Shown: positions 1-8,933 of the stretch, piece by piece | Layout of the letters: every line of letters starts with the position of its first letter | Position numbering within the stretch: position 1 is the first letter of the stretch | Assembly: GCA_016841425.1 (NCBI GenBank) | Contig: JAENZE010000005.1 | Location: forward strand, 1 to 64,000 | Source of the DNA: Syntrophomonas sp. | GTDB taxonomy: Bacteria; Bacillota; Syntrophomonadia; Syntrophomonadales; Syntrophomonadaceae | Direction: 5' to 3' | DNA length: 64,000 nucleotides | Made by a program: the position numbers and the translations under genes | Notes under the pieces: generated by a model | What the model was told of the DNA's origin: nothing | Seen by the model: the letters and a program-made list of their open reading frames with translations, nothing else | Databases searched by the model: none

Positions 1-481
1 TATCAGTCCCAGTCTTCTTCGCACTTTAGTCTTGCTGTTCAGTTTTATCAGATCCGTGCGCTTTGGCTTCCCGCCGCGCAAGAGTTATCTTATCATCCCT
101 TAGGACAATTGTCAACAGATAATTTAACACTAATTTAATATTTTATTAATATCGACTTTTCCTTGACAAAATAGAATATTCTAAATACTAATAATAATAT
201 CCTAATCAGTCTCCAAAACCTGTAAAACGCTTTAATTAACCTCATCAACTATTTGATATATTGATATCTGCACTCGTTAATAAAGTAAATTAAAGAACTA
301 CTGGGTACACTAAATGTGCAGACCCTTGTTTGCTTATATAGTGATATTTATCTAGGTTTATGTTTAACAACTTTACGCTTTATGATTCAGCCAATATTTT
401 ACGCAGAAGTTAGTTATATTAGATCAGAAAAAAATCAGCCTTCATGGCCGTATTTTTTTGTTCTTATTTGTTTATCAATCT
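1..481. other. Gene-free AT-rich region
   Basis: No open reading frame here has a convincing ribosome site or a recognisable product. The only structured element is a promoter-like site near 163-188. The stretch lies downstream of the leftward DUF192 gene and may hold its transcript end or upstream signals for a gene outside the window. Confidence 0.5.
163..188 (+). promoter_or_regulatory. Promoter-like site with palindrome in the spacer
   Basis: A perfect TTGACA (163-168) is followed after 17 bases by a weak TACTAA -10. The 12-base palindrome TAGAATATTCTA (172-183) lies in the spacer, where a repressor would block polymerase. No plausible coding gene lies downstream on the plus strand before the convergent DUF192 gene, so a short non-coding transcript or a chance match is equally possible. 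Confidence 0.25.
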
Positions 482-844
482 TCAGTTATCAAGTACTGTG
501 CTTTTCAAACGGTGCCCAATTTTCAACCCGCTTCTCCTAACCTGGCCGGGCGGCAACTCAAGTACTGAGGATGAGTTTTTGATAACCGGGCTCAGTTTTC
601 CCGGTTGCATCTCTTCTATTATATGAAGTACCTGTTTATCTGACGAAAGAAATACAACATCGATAATTATTTTCATGCCTAAAGTATGAACTGAGGAGCA
701 GGGTTTAATCAGCAGCCCTTCCCCCTCCAACATCATCTCTTTACCCAGAAGACCCTTGAGCCGGGTAATAAAATTGTCTGCCAGGAAACAGCGGCTGGCT
801 ATTATCTCCCCGTTATCTTCATTTATTATTTGTAGTTCTTGCAC
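482..844 (-). CDS. DUF192 family protein
   Basis: A 120-residue protein that fills the DUF192 family from end to end. Family hallmarks are the N-terminal RLKGLLGK segment, a CSSVHTLGMK motif near residues 49-58, the following hydrophobic IDVVFLS strand, and the late ELPPG turn. The family function is unknown; members are small beta-barrel proteins, often secreted, but no signal peptide is visible here. It is the last gene in the direction of the Tad pilus operon, about 250 bases beyond tadC, so it may be independent. Family assignment is firm, role unknown. Confidence 0.85.
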   Translation of the reverse strand: MQELQIINEDNGEIIASRCFLADNFITRLKGLLGKEMMLEGEGLLIKPCSSVHTLGMKIIIDVVFLSSDKQVLHIIEEMQPGKLSPVIKNSSSVLELPPGQVRRSGLKIGHRLKSTVLDN

Positions 845-1090
845 TGCTTAATTCCTCCAAATATGATAAAGAACGATATTAAATCAGAATAAGCCCTTGA
901 TAAACAAGAATACAAGTAACATTATAGTCATAATCTTTCATGACAACTTTACAATGAGAAATATCCGCACAAATCAAGGAGAATATCATAAATACTATGT
1001 AGAAAAAGAAACCCATCTGCCTGCCCCCATGTGAACTGACTTTCTCCTTTCATCAAAAAAGATGACAATTGAGAACCATGCCCATTATCT

Positions 1091-1978
1091 TTAAAGGGTA
1101 TCCATAATATTTATGAATGCTGGCCCCAGGAGGATGATGAATATAACCGGGAATATGAAAACAACCAGTGGTATCAGCATCTTAATAGGTGCCTTCATAG
1201 CTTTTTCCTCGGCCTGCATCCGTCGGGTTTCCCGTGCCTGCTGGGATTGAATCTTCAACACATTACCGATGCTTACCCCCAGCAATTCTGCTTGTATGAT
1301 AGCGGTAGTGAAAATGGTAACTTCACTTATATTCAGCCGTTCTGCCATATCCTTCATAGCTTCCCGGCGAGGTTTGCCCATACCCATTTCCTGCAAGGCT
1401 TTCCCAAATTCGCTGCTCAAAGGTCCGGGATTTTTTTCTACTACCTTCTGCAGGGCGGCATCGAAGCCTAATCCGGCCTGAACGCTGATGCTGAGCAGAT
1501 CCAAAAAGTTAGGCAGTCCCTTTAAGACCTCATCTTCTCTCCGACTTACGATTGACTTCAGCCATAGGTCAGGCAACAACAAGCCGGCAGCTGCAAAGAG
1601 CATCAGATAAAGCACATTGCGAGTAAATATCCCGACTATAATACTGATAGTAAATATAACATATTTCAATACTAGATAGCTGTCCCCATTTAGTCCGTAA
1701 GGATTGCCAGCCGTCCTTAATTTGGCGTTATAGGCATCTTTCTCATTTTTGGGAATCAGTCTTTTGAAAACCCCGGATAGACTTCCCATTACCCTGCTGA
1801 CTACCCGGGTCTTAAAACCCAGCTGCAGCTCCGGGGGCAGGTAAGCCTTTTCTTCTTTTACAGTATAGGCCACTAGCCTTTCCCGGGTGATGATCTGTTC
1901 CCGGTTTATGTTATAAAGGTGCCCCAATACAAAAGAAGTTACCATTATGGCTAATAAGCTTGTAATTATTAATTCCAT
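1091..1978 (-). CDS. tadC: Tad pilus inner-membrane platform protein TadC
   Basis: A 295-residue type II secretion F-domain protein. It has an N-terminal membrane segment, a cytoplasmic region, two adjacent membrane segments near residues 105-140, the central F domain with LPNFLDLLSISVQAGLGFD near 155-175, and a C-terminal hydrophobic segment. TadB and TadC are paralogues thought to form the membrane platform on which the TadA ATPase assembles Flp pilin. It is the last gene of the Tad operon and follows tadB by 17 bases. The order cpaF-tadB-tadC is the standard Tad order, which supports the assignment. Confidence 0.92.
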   Translation of the reverse strand: MELIITSLLAIMVTSFVLGHLYNINREQIITRERLVAYTVKEEKAYLPPELQLGFKTRVVSRVMGSLSGVFKRLIPKNEKDAYNAKLRTAGNPYGLNGDSYLVLKYVIFTISIIVGIFTRNVLYLMLFAAAGLLLPDLWLKSIVSRREDEVLKGLPNFLDLLSISVQAGLGFDAALQKVVEKNPGPLSSEFGKALQEMGMGKPRREAMKDMAERLNISEVTIFTTAIIQAELLGVSIGNVLKIQSQQARETRRMQAEEKAMKAPIKMLIPLVVFIFPVIFIILLGPAFINIMDTL

Positions 1979-1995
1979 ATCTTCCTCCAGGTATC

Positions 1996-2952
1996 CTAGA
2001 ATTCTATATTTACAATCCGGCTAATTACAAAGGCCCCTACTATTTCCATTACTATAGCTGTCCCTAACATGGCCAATCCCCGACTGTCCTGTACAAAGAA
2101 ATAAACATTTTCCGGGTTTGCTACCAGCATAAATGCCAGCAGCGCTACAGGTAATAATCCAACAATTATTCCGGAAAGCTTACCCTGGGCAGTCAAGACC
2201 CGCACCTGTTTTTTGATTCGGGCCCGGTCTCGCATGGTGTCCCCGATATTATCCAGAATATGGGCCAGGTTGCCTCCTACCTGTTTCTGGATTATAATCC
2301 CGCTTATTACCATATCCAATTCTTCGCTATTTACCCGGGTACTCAAGTTCATTAAGGCTTCTTCCTGGTTAAACCCCAGATTCATCTCTCTCAGGCACCA
2401 ATCAAATTCATCGGCTATCGGAGGAGGCATCTCTTTGACTACGGTCTCCATAGCCTGCTGAAAGCCGAATCCCGCCCGCAGAGCATTGGCCATGATGACC
2501 AGGGAATCTGCTAACTGCATCTCAAAGGATTGCAGTCGTCTGTCTTTCTTTATACTTATATACATCCAGGGCAGTATTAGTGCCAGGATTAATATTATTA
2601 TGGACAGCCAAAAATTTGCACTTAATAAATAGGTAAGAAGGGGTGATATAATAATAACTGCCAGGCTTATGGTAATATATTCCTCGCCCTTCAAGGGTAT
2701 GCCGGCTGTAACCAGTCGGTTCTGCAGTTTTCCAGTAAAAGACCGGGCCACAAAGAGAGAAGATACCACCTTTACCAGGGAATTCAAGGTTGCTCTAACC
2801 GTAACCCTGTCGTGGGCACGATCCTTCTCCGACTGCCCTATCACAGTACGCAAACGCTCTTTGTAAAGATCCCGGGTGGAAAAAATCTTCTTTACCCCGC
2901 TTAGGGCAAAGGCAACCATCAAAAATACAAATAATATTATCAAATACTGCAC
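1996..2952 (-). CDS. tadB: Tad pilus inner-membrane platform protein TadB
   Basis: A 318-residue F-domain membrane protein. It has an N-terminal membrane anchor, a membrane pair near residues 95-130, an F domain carrying DSLVIMANALRAGFGFQQAM near 148-167, and a C-terminal hydrophobic segment. It is the larger of the two TadB/TadC platform paralogues and should interact with the CpaF/TadA ATPase encoded immediately upstream. It lies 29 bases downstream of cpaF in a continuous leftward operon. Assignment rests on the F domain plus the conserved gene order. Confidence 0.92.
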   Translation of the reverse strand: MQYLIILFVFLMVAFALSGVKKIFSTRDLYKERLRTVIGQSEKDRAHDRVTVRATLNSLVKVVSSLFVARSFTGKLQNRLVTAGIPLKGEEYITISLAVIIISPLLTYLLSANFWLSIIILILALILPWMYISIKKDRRLQSFEMQLADSLVIMANALRAGFGFQQAMETVVKEMPPPIADEFDWCLREMNLGFNQEEALMNLSTRVNSEELDMVISGIIIQKQVGGNLAHILDNIGDTMRDRARIKKQVRVLTAQGKLSGIIVGLLPVALLAFMLVANPENVYFFVQDSRGLAMLGTAIVMEIVGAFVISRIVNIEF

Positions 2953-2981
2953 TTAAAATCCTCCTAAATCAGGCAGCAGCC

Positions 2982-4304
2982 TTAGGCAAAGAACTCGTCT
3001 GGTATTACTATTCCAGCGGTGCGCAGTTTATCCAGACATTTTGGTTTAATGCCCGTGGCCCGATGACGACCCTGCACCCGACCGCGCTCATCCACCCCGG
3101 TCTGATCAAAGATAAAAATATCCTGAAGGGTAATAATATCAGTTTCCATACCCACCACTTCAGTAATGTGGGTAATCTTACGAGTACCATCAGATAGTCG
3201 GCTCTGGTGGACTATGAAATCAATGGCTGAGGCGATTTGCTCTCGGATGGCCTTCATGGGCATCTCCATACCTGCCATCAAAACCATGGTCTCCAAACGG
3301 GCCAAAGCATCCCGAGGCGAGTTGGCATGAGCAGTAGATAGTGACCCGTCGTGACCGGTATTCATAGCCTGCAGCATATCCAGTGCTTCTCCGCCGCGCA
3401 CCTCACCTACTACAATACGGTCAGGACGCATACGCAGGGAGTTACGCACCAAATCGCGGATAGCAATTTCTCCCTTGCCATCAACATTGGAGGGACGAGT
3501 TTCCAGAGTTACCACATGCTCCTGGTTCAGAACCAATTCAGCGGAATCCTCAATAGTGATAATCCGTTCATCATGGGGTATAAACCCGGATATTATATTC
3601 AAAGTACTTGTCTTACCGGCTCCGGTACCACCGGATACTATAATCGACATGCGCCCCTTGACACAGGCTTCTAAAAACTTGGCCATATGTGAGGTCATGG
3701 AGTTATTCCTTATTAGATCGGCGGTTTTTAAAAGGTTCTTAGCAAATTTACGGATGGTAAGGACACAGCCGTTCAGTGCCAGGGGCGGTATTATGGCGTT
3801 GACACGCGAACCGTCCGGCAGACGGGCATCTACCATGGGCATGCTCTCATCCAGCCTCCGGCCCAGGGGGGAGATGATCCTTTCTATCACCGTGTGCAGG
3901 TGCAGGTCATCCCGGAACACTACATTTACCCGCTCGATCTTCCCCCGCCGCTCTACAAAGACCTGTTTGGGGCCATTAACCATAATTTCAGATATACTCT
4001 CATCGCGCAATAGCGGACTTAAAGGTCCAAATTCCAAAACCTCATCGGTAACCTGTTTGATGACAAGTTCCCGTTCACTGCGGGGCAAGTTATCATAATC
4101 ATTTTCAATAATCGAATCAGTTATGCTGCGGATTCTGGTTTCAGTTTCTTCACGCCCTCTGCCATTAAAGGTTTCCTGTCCTATCTCCCGGATTATCTCC
4201 CGGTGAATCTTGTAAACTATTTCCAGGTAACGGGAAGAAGCAGTTTCTTTTGCAATATTAGGGGTTATCACCTGATCATTCTGTAATCTGGCCAAGAGAG
4301 ACAT
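2982..4304 (-). CDS. cpaF: Tad pilus assembly/secretion ATPase CpaF (TadA)
   Basis: A 440-residue VirB11/GspE-family ATPase that powers assembly, and possibly retraction, of Flp pili. The N-terminal domain holds the CpaF-typical GPLSPLLRDESISEIMVNGP region. The Walker A motif GGTGAGKTS is near residue 225, followed by TIEDSAEL (Asp box), VGEVRGGEALDML (Walker B) and the His-box STAHANSPRDAL. All catalytic motifs are intact and the length is normal. It sits between cpaE (23 bases upstream) and tadB. Confidence is high. Confidence 0.96.
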   Translation of the reverse strand: MSLLARLQNDQVITPNIAKETASSRYLEIVYKIHREIIREIGQETFNGRGREETETRIRSITDSIIENDYDNLPRSERELVIKQVTDEVLEFGPLSPLLRDESISEIMVNGPKQVFVERRGKIERVNVVFRDDLHLHTVIERIISPLGRRLDESMPMVDARLPDGSRVNAIIPPLALNGCVLTIRKFAKNLLKTADLIRNNSMTSHMAKFLEACVKGRMSIIVSGGTGAGKTSTLNIISGFIPHDERIITIEDSAELVLNQEHVVTLETRPSNVDGKGEIAIRDLVRNSLRMRPDRIVVGEVRGGEALDMLQAMNTGHDGSLSTAHANSPRDALARLETMVLMAGMEMPMKAIREQIASAIDFIVHQSRLSDGTRKITHITEVVGMETDIITLQDIFIFDQTGVDERGRVQGRHRATGIKPKCLDKLRTAGIVIPDEFFA

Positions 4305-4327
4305 TAGAGCATCCCACCTTAATCACT

Positions 4328-5512
4328 TTATTTACTCTGATCAATAGTATCGAACAATTCCATAATACTCCTGGATATAGGAGCTTTGGGGCTCATATTA
4401 AGGAACGGGGTACCACGGTTAACCGAAGACACCGTTATCTTAAAATCACTGGGGATAGAAGCCGCTATCTTCATACCCAGAACTTGTTCCACATCCCCGG
4501 GTTCCAACCCTACTGACAGGGAAGAAGATCGGTTTAAGACCAGTTTGGTACGAGGCAGCATTTTGAGCGATTCCAGTATGTCGATCCCTTTTTTAATATT
4601 TTTTATTGTAGGAATATCCAGTGATATCAAGAGTATTACTACATCTGACATTTCCAGGGCCGTCAGGGTAGTATCATCCAAAAATGTAGGAGTATCCACG
4701 ATAGTATAACTATACATCTGCCGGCAGATCTTTAGCACGGTCTCTACTCCGAAGGAAGTGACCAATTCACCTAATTCCGGTTTATGAGGAGCAGATAGCA
4801 CTTTTACTCCGCTGCGTTCGTAGAAATACTCATCTACCAAGTCAGAAGTAAGTTCACCAGATTCCTGCATCAGCTCGGCAATAGTTTTGCGGGGATTTAT
4901 ATTCATCATCAGACTTATATCGCCAAACTGCAGATCCAAGTCCACCAGAGCCACTTCATTTTTATGCCTGGCGGCTGCAGCTACCGCCAGGTTAGCCGCT
5001 ATGATACTCTTGCCAACACCGCCTTTGTTACCAAATACAGTGATTATCTGGGAAGCTTTCAAGATCTGCTGATGTTTACTCCCCCCCCCGGTATCCTTCA
5101 TAAAATCCACTGTTTCCTTTTGGCTCTCTGCCGTGCGACGGCAGGCTTTTGCAACTTGCTTAACTCCGTTGATTAATTCACCAGGCTCCAAAGGCCGCAG
5201 CATTATTTCTCGTACACCAGCCTGCATGGCCCGCTTGAGCAGGTTCATATTTTCTTCTTCGGCTATCAGTATTACCCCGGTGGAGGGATACTTAAGGTTT
5301 ATCTCTAATGCTACATCCAGGCTGTCCAGGTCTGCCAGGTTCACATCCATTATCAGGACTTCCGGGTTTAATTCGGGCAGCATCTCCAGGACTTCATGGC
5401 CCCGCCCTGCTTCCCCTATTACATCTATATCAGGGTCTCCTTCCAGTAAATTCAGTGAATATTCGCGGTTCTCCGATTCGGCATCTGCCAGCAGCACTCT
5501 AATTGTTTTCAT
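4328..5512 (-). CDS. cpaE: CpaE/TadZ-type localisation ATPase with receiver domain
   Basis: A 394-residue two-domain protein. Residues 1-120 form a CheY-like receiver: an acidic pair after the first strand (LLADAESENR), the phospho-acceptor region VLIMDVNLADLDS, and a Lys-containing last strand region. Residues about 155-390 form a MinD/ParA-type ATPase with deviant Walker A KGGVGKSIIAAN and switch region VDLDLQFGD. TadZ/CpaE proteins mark the site of Tad pilus assembly at the pole. The receiver looks complete enough to be phosphorylated, unlike many degenerate CpaE receivers. No partner kinase is seen in the window. Confidence 0.9.
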   Translation of the reverse strand: MKTIRVLLADAESENREYSLNLLEGDPDIDVIGEAGRGHEVLEMLPELNPEVLIMDVNLADLDSLDVALEINLKYPSTGVILIAEEENMNLLKRAMQAGVREIMLRPLEPGELINGVKQVAKACRRTAESQKETVDFMKDTGGGSKHQQILKASQIITVFGNKGGVGKSIIAANLAVAAAARHKNEVALVDLDLQFGDISLMMNINPRKTIAELMQESGELTSDLVDEYFYERSGVKVLSAPHKPELGELVTSFGVETVLKICRQMYSYTIVDTPTFLDDTTLTALEMSDVVILLISLDIPTIKNIKKGIDILESLKMLPRTKLVLNRSSSLSVGLEPGDVEQVLGMKIAASIPSDFKITVSSVNRGTPFLNMSPKAPISRSIMELFDTIDQSK

Positions 5513-5559
5513 ATCCTATCACCTCTCGCTTTACATGCTCTCTTAAAATACAGGTACAT

Positions 5560-6279
5560 TTAGGGCTGAATGAAATTGTTAATCTTATATGCAGGCAGAC
5601 TGTATTTGGAATCGTCCACCGGAGATCTCAGCATTAGCCTGATAGAACCCCGTTCACTGGCCAGGACTAGAGGTCGGGCCTGTTCCGGAGTTACCGCCAG
5701 GGTAAGGGTATTCACCGCGCCCGGATTTTCTTTGTCCGCTGCAGCTCCCTTTACCCCCACTGAGAGAACTTCAATATCCTGCAGAATGAGTACTGTGGTG
5801 GCCGGATCGCCAGAGGAGCCTGGGGTCTCTATGTCTATGGTGGCAATCACATCTACATGATCACCGGGTTGAATATTAAATGAAACGGCAGCAATTTCAT
5901 TAACGCCTATGGCTATTGCCCTTTTATTTAAGGGAATATTGTAAGCCAACCGGGCCACCTTTTCTTTTTCTCCCACCAACTTCTCCTTGATGATTTCCTC
6001 CCCGGCAGCTATATCACCGGTTGATATTTTACCCACTGCTTCTGAAGCATCCCTTACCCCATTGGGATGAGCATAACGGGCTGGAACCTCCTCGGTCATT
6101 AGCTGGTCCGACTTAATAACTTCATCAGCAGATATAGGCTGCGCTGCTTTTACTACCGTCACCAAATCATCGGGCCGGTATTTTTCCTCTACCTGTCCCA
6201 GATAAACATAAAACAATGCGGCTGCAATCAAACCGCAGCCTATGGAAATAAACCAGTATTTTTTTACTCCTTTAAACAA
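5560..6279 (-). CDS. cpaB: Flp pilus assembly protein CpaB (RcpC)
   Basis: A 239-residue protein with an N-terminal membrane anchor (residues 8-27), then a SAF/beta-clip domain (PISADEVIKSDQLMTEEVPA) and the RcpC domain with PLNKRAIAIGVNE and FNIQPGDHVDVIATID. CpaB/RcpC supports Flp pilus biogenesis from the envelope and may bind peptidoglycan or modify the pilin. The start codon appears to be TTG, preceded by GGGAG about 10 bases upstream; no ATG fits. It lies between tadG and cpaE. No RcpA secretin accompanies it, as expected for a monoderm system. Confidence 0.88.
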   Translation of the reverse strand: MFKGVKKYWFISIGCGLIAAALFYVYLGQVEEKYRPDDLVTVVKAAQPISADEVIKSDQLMTEEVPARYAHPNGVRDASEAVGKISTGDIAAGEEIIKEKLVGEKEKVARLAYNIPLNKRAIAIGVNEIAAVSFNIQPGDHVDVIATIDIETPGSSGDPATTVLILQDIEVLSVGVKGAAADKENPGAVNTLTLAVTPEQARPLVLASERGSIRLMLRSPVDDSKYSLPAYKINNFIQP

Positions 6280-6305
6280 CCCTTCCGGCTCCCTTCACAT
6301 TGAAA

Positions 6306-7265
6306 TCATTCACAAAGTACTCTGGCGTATACCCCGTTATCTGTGATAGTATCATCCACTTCTGCTCCAGTTATATAATAAGGTTTAATAAATTGCCCGG
6401 TAATATAGTTATCCTTACCATTACCTGTATAATCCATAATAAAAAAGGCGGCAAAACTGGTAACATGAAAATGCTTGTTATCAGCCTCCATATAGCCTAC
6501 CGGTACAACTACAAATCTTGGACAATCAGGATCATAATTTTCTGGCGTACATTCAACATCACATTCTGCTGCACACAGGTCCATGCGATACTCTATAGCA
6601 TTAGCATTGGCTGAATTCATATTACCATTTTCCTCAAGAATAAGTGTATTGTAACCTACTGTTCCTTCGCCATCATACCCATAGGTAAGATAATGTTCAT
6701 AAGTACTTGATCCGCCATTTCCACCGGTTAACGACTCAAGATCCAGTGAACCATACCAACCCTGCAAGCCACTTCCTCCTCCTTCTTTCATGACAATTGG
6801 CTGATTATATTTTATATCATCTTGTAGTACACCTATAGGAACAACGCCCGTACCAGCTCCCAGTTTTGTTGCCGGACCTACCTTTACTTTAGCGTGAGCT
6901 TTTAGATTTCTAGTGTTAATTCCAAAAATGTGGGCGAAATACATATCTTGCTCTCTATTTATATCACCAGTAATAGAACGATGGTCTTCGCCGATGCTGA
7001 AAGTAACATCGGCAAGATCAACTCCATTCAACGAGACATAATTCTTAGCAGCGTTTAGAGCAGCGGTGGGGTCATCCGGAAGTTCTTGGGATCCGGCCAG
7101 CACTGCGGCATCGACAGCATTGGAAGCCTTCATCCTTGCAGCATAACCTACACCGGCATCTATCACCAGGGCCATAGAACCAATCAAGGCCACCAGCCCC
7201 AAGGCCACCAATACCATTACTGCCCCGGAATCATCCCTGATAAATTTATTCAATGTTTTAATCAT
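6306..7265 (-). CDS. tadG: TadG-like pilus assembly protein
   Basis: A 319-residue protein beginning DDSGAVMVLVALGLVALIG, the TadG/TadE_N type hydrophobic N-terminus, followed by VIDAGVGYAARMKASNAVDAAVLAGSQEL. Minor-pilin-like TadG proteins sit in the membrane through this segment and display a large extracellular part. The C-terminal part here is unusual, with a Cys-rich patch (LCAAECDVECTPENYDPDCP). The start at 7265 is chosen because GGGGAGGGGAAGT lies directly upstream; an in-frame ATG 15 bases earlier overlaps that ribosome site. It begins 15 bases after the tadE stop. Confidence 0.82.
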   Translation of the reverse strand: MIKTLNKFIRDDSGAVMVLVALGLVALIGSMALVIDAGVGYAARMKASNAVDAAVLAGSQELPDDPTAALNAAKNYVSLNGVDLADVTFSIGEDHRSITGDINREQDMYFAHIFGINTRNLKAHAKVKVGPATKLGAGTGVVPIGVLQDDIKYNQPIVMKEGGGSGLQGWYGSLDLESLTGGNGGSSTYEHYLTYGYDGEGTVGYNTLILEENGNMNSANANAIEYRMDLCAAECDVECTPENYDPDCPRFVVVPVGYMEADNKHFHVTSFAAFFIMDYTGNGKDNYITGQFIKPYYITGAEVDDTITDNGVYARVLCE

Positions 7266-7280
7266 ACTTCCCCTCCCCAT

Positions 7281-7685
7281 TTATGGCAGCTTCTCAATGC
7301 GCATCACATATTCGGCCGATAAACCCATTGGGTTTGGAACAATGCTGCTGATAATAGGAGTCATAATATCGATATCATAATCTATCCTCACCGTCAGCGG
7401 GTCGCCAATAGTTCTGGTCAGCGGAGTAATAGTAATATCCTCATTAACAATACTTAGAAATGAATCATTAGTGATGATGTGATTTCTGATATTTGTATCG
7501 CTCATGCCTACTACCCCATGGCGTACTCCCTCTCGGGCCAGGTCATGGACAATCATATAGGCACCCAGTATTCTTCCAAACTCAATTATGCCGAATAACA
7601 TCAATAAGAGCAGGGGCAGGACTATCGCCATCTCCACCATGCTCTGAGCTTTTTTTGATTTAAATAATTTTTTAATAAGATACAT
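7281..7685 (-). CDS. tadE: TadE-like pseudopilin
   Basis: A 134-residue protein with the TadE-like N-terminal motif KAQSMVEMAIVLPLLLLMLF, in which a charged leader is followed by a Glu-containing hydrophobic helix. TadE is a minor pseudopilin processed by the TadV peptidase and needed for Flp pilus assembly. The remaining ~100 residues form a small extracellular beta-rich domain. It lies 6 bases after the prepilin peptidase gene, so translation is probably coupled. Confidence 0.88.
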   Translation of the reverse strand: MYLIKKLFKSKKAQSMVEMAIVLPLLLLMLFGIIEFGRILGAYMIVHDLAREGVRHGVVGMSDTNIRNHIITNDSFLSIVNEDITITPLTRTIGDPLTVRIDYDIDIMTPIISSIVPNPMGLSAEYVMRIEKLP

Positions 7686-7691
7686 ATCTAA

Positions 7692-8216
7692 TCACCACTT
7701 TATGAAGTAGGCACTCACCACACCCAACGCTATAGCCAGAGCATAAGGGAAAAACACCCCTGAATTGACCTCTTTAACTGAATCCTGTATGTTCTGAATT
7801 TTGAACAATGCCAATTTAGCACTCTCCCATAGCCGACACAGGGTCTTACCCATCTGGCCTTTTATTATCAGGAGAATCACTGCTATCAGGCCTCCCCACA
7901 GCGCCATATAAATAAAAGTATGGAAGGCAAATAAAGCCCCCTTGAATGTGCCTACCATGCCCAGTAATTTCACATCTCCAGCTCCTATGCCCCGCATGAC
8001 AAAAGGTATAAAGAGCAGAGCCAGGCCAGCTGCTAGCCCTTTTAAGGAAATTATCAGCCCGGTAAAGCCCTCTGTATAAGTATTAAATACTACGCCGAGA
8101 ATCAACCCGGCTAAAATAAGGACGTTAGGAATACGTCTCTCTCGCTGGTCGAATATTACGGCCAGAAAAAGCAACACACCTAATACTAAATCTATAAAGA
8201 CAAAATTAATGTTCAT
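7692..8216 (-). CDS. tadV: A24-type prepilin peptidase (TadV/CpaA)
   Basis: A 174-residue polytopic aspartyl protease that cleaves Flp, TadE and TadF-type prepilins. The two catalytic Asp regions are visible: the first in FDQRERRIPNVL near residue 23, the second in the GxGD motif GIGAGDVKLLG near residues 72-82. About six membrane segments are predicted. There is no N-terminal methylase domain, as is usual for Tad-system peptidases. It is the first gene after flp and starts the assembly part of the operon. Confidence 0.93.
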   Translation of the reverse strand: MNINFVFIDLVLGVLLFLAVIFDQRERRIPNVLILAGLILGVVFNTYTEGFTGLIISLKGLAAGLALLFIPFVMRGIGAGDVKLLGMVGTFKGALFAFHTFIYMALWGGLIAVILLIIKGQMGKTLCRLWESAKLALFKIQNIQDSVKEVNSGVFFPYALAIALGVVSAYFIKW

Positions 8217-8260
8217 ACTAACGTCTTACACATGCTCCTCAAAAGGCTATTAATGAGTCT

Positions 8261-8287
8261 GTTATGCCCCGCACAGCAGGGCATAAC
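8261..8287 (-). terminator. Stem-loop between flp and the assembly genes
   Basis: A perfect 9-base-pair stem (GTTATGCCC/GGGCATAAC) with a 9-base loop lies 35 bases beyond the flp stop. It lacks a strong U-tract on the minus strand. It is more likely a partial terminator or mRNA-stabilising hairpin that lets the pilin be made in excess of the assembly proteins. Confidence 0.55.
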
Positions 8288-8321
8288 TATATTGTAATAA
8301 ATTATGTAAATATAACTATCT

Positions 8322-8480
8322 TTAGTTGAAGTCAATTCCTGATACGAGGTTATTGATATTGCCTCCCAGCACTTTATATCCAACTAAACAAACAATAGCA
8401 ACAGCAACCAGGATCAGAGCATATTCAGCCATACCCTGTCCTTCTTCTTCTTTTATTAACCTTTTGACCAAATTCTTCAT
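8322..8480 (-). CDS. flp: Flp-family major pilin
   Basis: A 52-residue prepilin. The positively charged leader MKNLVKRLIKEEEG is followed by QGMAEYALILVAVAIVCLVG. The Flp signature is a Glu-Tyr pair at +5/+6 after the expected TadV cleavage at Gly14, then a hydrophobic helix. A strong AGGAGGTGA ribosome site lies 6-8 bases upstream. It leads the Tad operon and is separated from tadV by a stem-loop, the usual arrangement for a highly expressed major pilin. Confidence 0.93.
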   Translation of the reverse strand: MKNLVKRLIKEEEGQGMAEYALILVAVAIVCLVGYKVLGGNINNLVSGIDFN

Positions 8481-8933
8481 TCTCTCTCACCTCCTGTTCA
8501 ATCCAAATAGTGTATACTCTTCTATCTTAGCCTCATTCTTCCATATCATCAATAGTTTTTCTGTATTAAAGTGCAGGTCATTTAGTACCTTCGGTCAGGC
8601 ACCTTTAGGGTGACAGGCCTTTGACCACTTGTTTAGATAGGGTGGTTTGTAAATATTAACAATTCTTCTGCTCTGGCAATGATAAGGATAAATGAGACAA
8701 ATAGACGTATTTTTATTATCGTTTAAAACAATTTGAATTAATATAGGACTATGTGACCTTTTTATTTCAGATAATTCGAACTATTACTCGGTATACACTG
8801 GTCCTAAAGTATTATAACTACCTGTCCTTTATAATTATCGCTATTGCAGAGGTAAAAGTTTAAAGTTATTATTTAAACATGGAAAATTCCAGTAGGGAGA
8901 GTATCCTCCTACTGAATTGAAGGGGAGTTGGGT
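8481..8933. other. Divergent intergenic region with a hairpin at 8593-8626
   Basis: This 450-base region separates the leftward flp gene from the rightward lipoprotein gene and must hold both promoters. An inverted repeat pairs GGTCAGGC (8593-8600) with GCCT-TT-GACC (8617-8626). It could be part of a structured flp leader. I compared it with the c-di-GMP-I riboswitch consensus and the conserved core is not there. No coding sequence is visible. Confidence 0.35.

Noticed and set aside
3475-4098. 207-codon plus-strand reading frame inside cpaF
   Set aside because: It is the antisense shadow of a strongly conserved ATPase gene and has no ribosome site.
8590-8630. c-di-GMP riboswitch upstream of flp
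   Set aside because: A hairpin and AAAGGCC-like bases are present, but the GEMM-I core pattern is not there.
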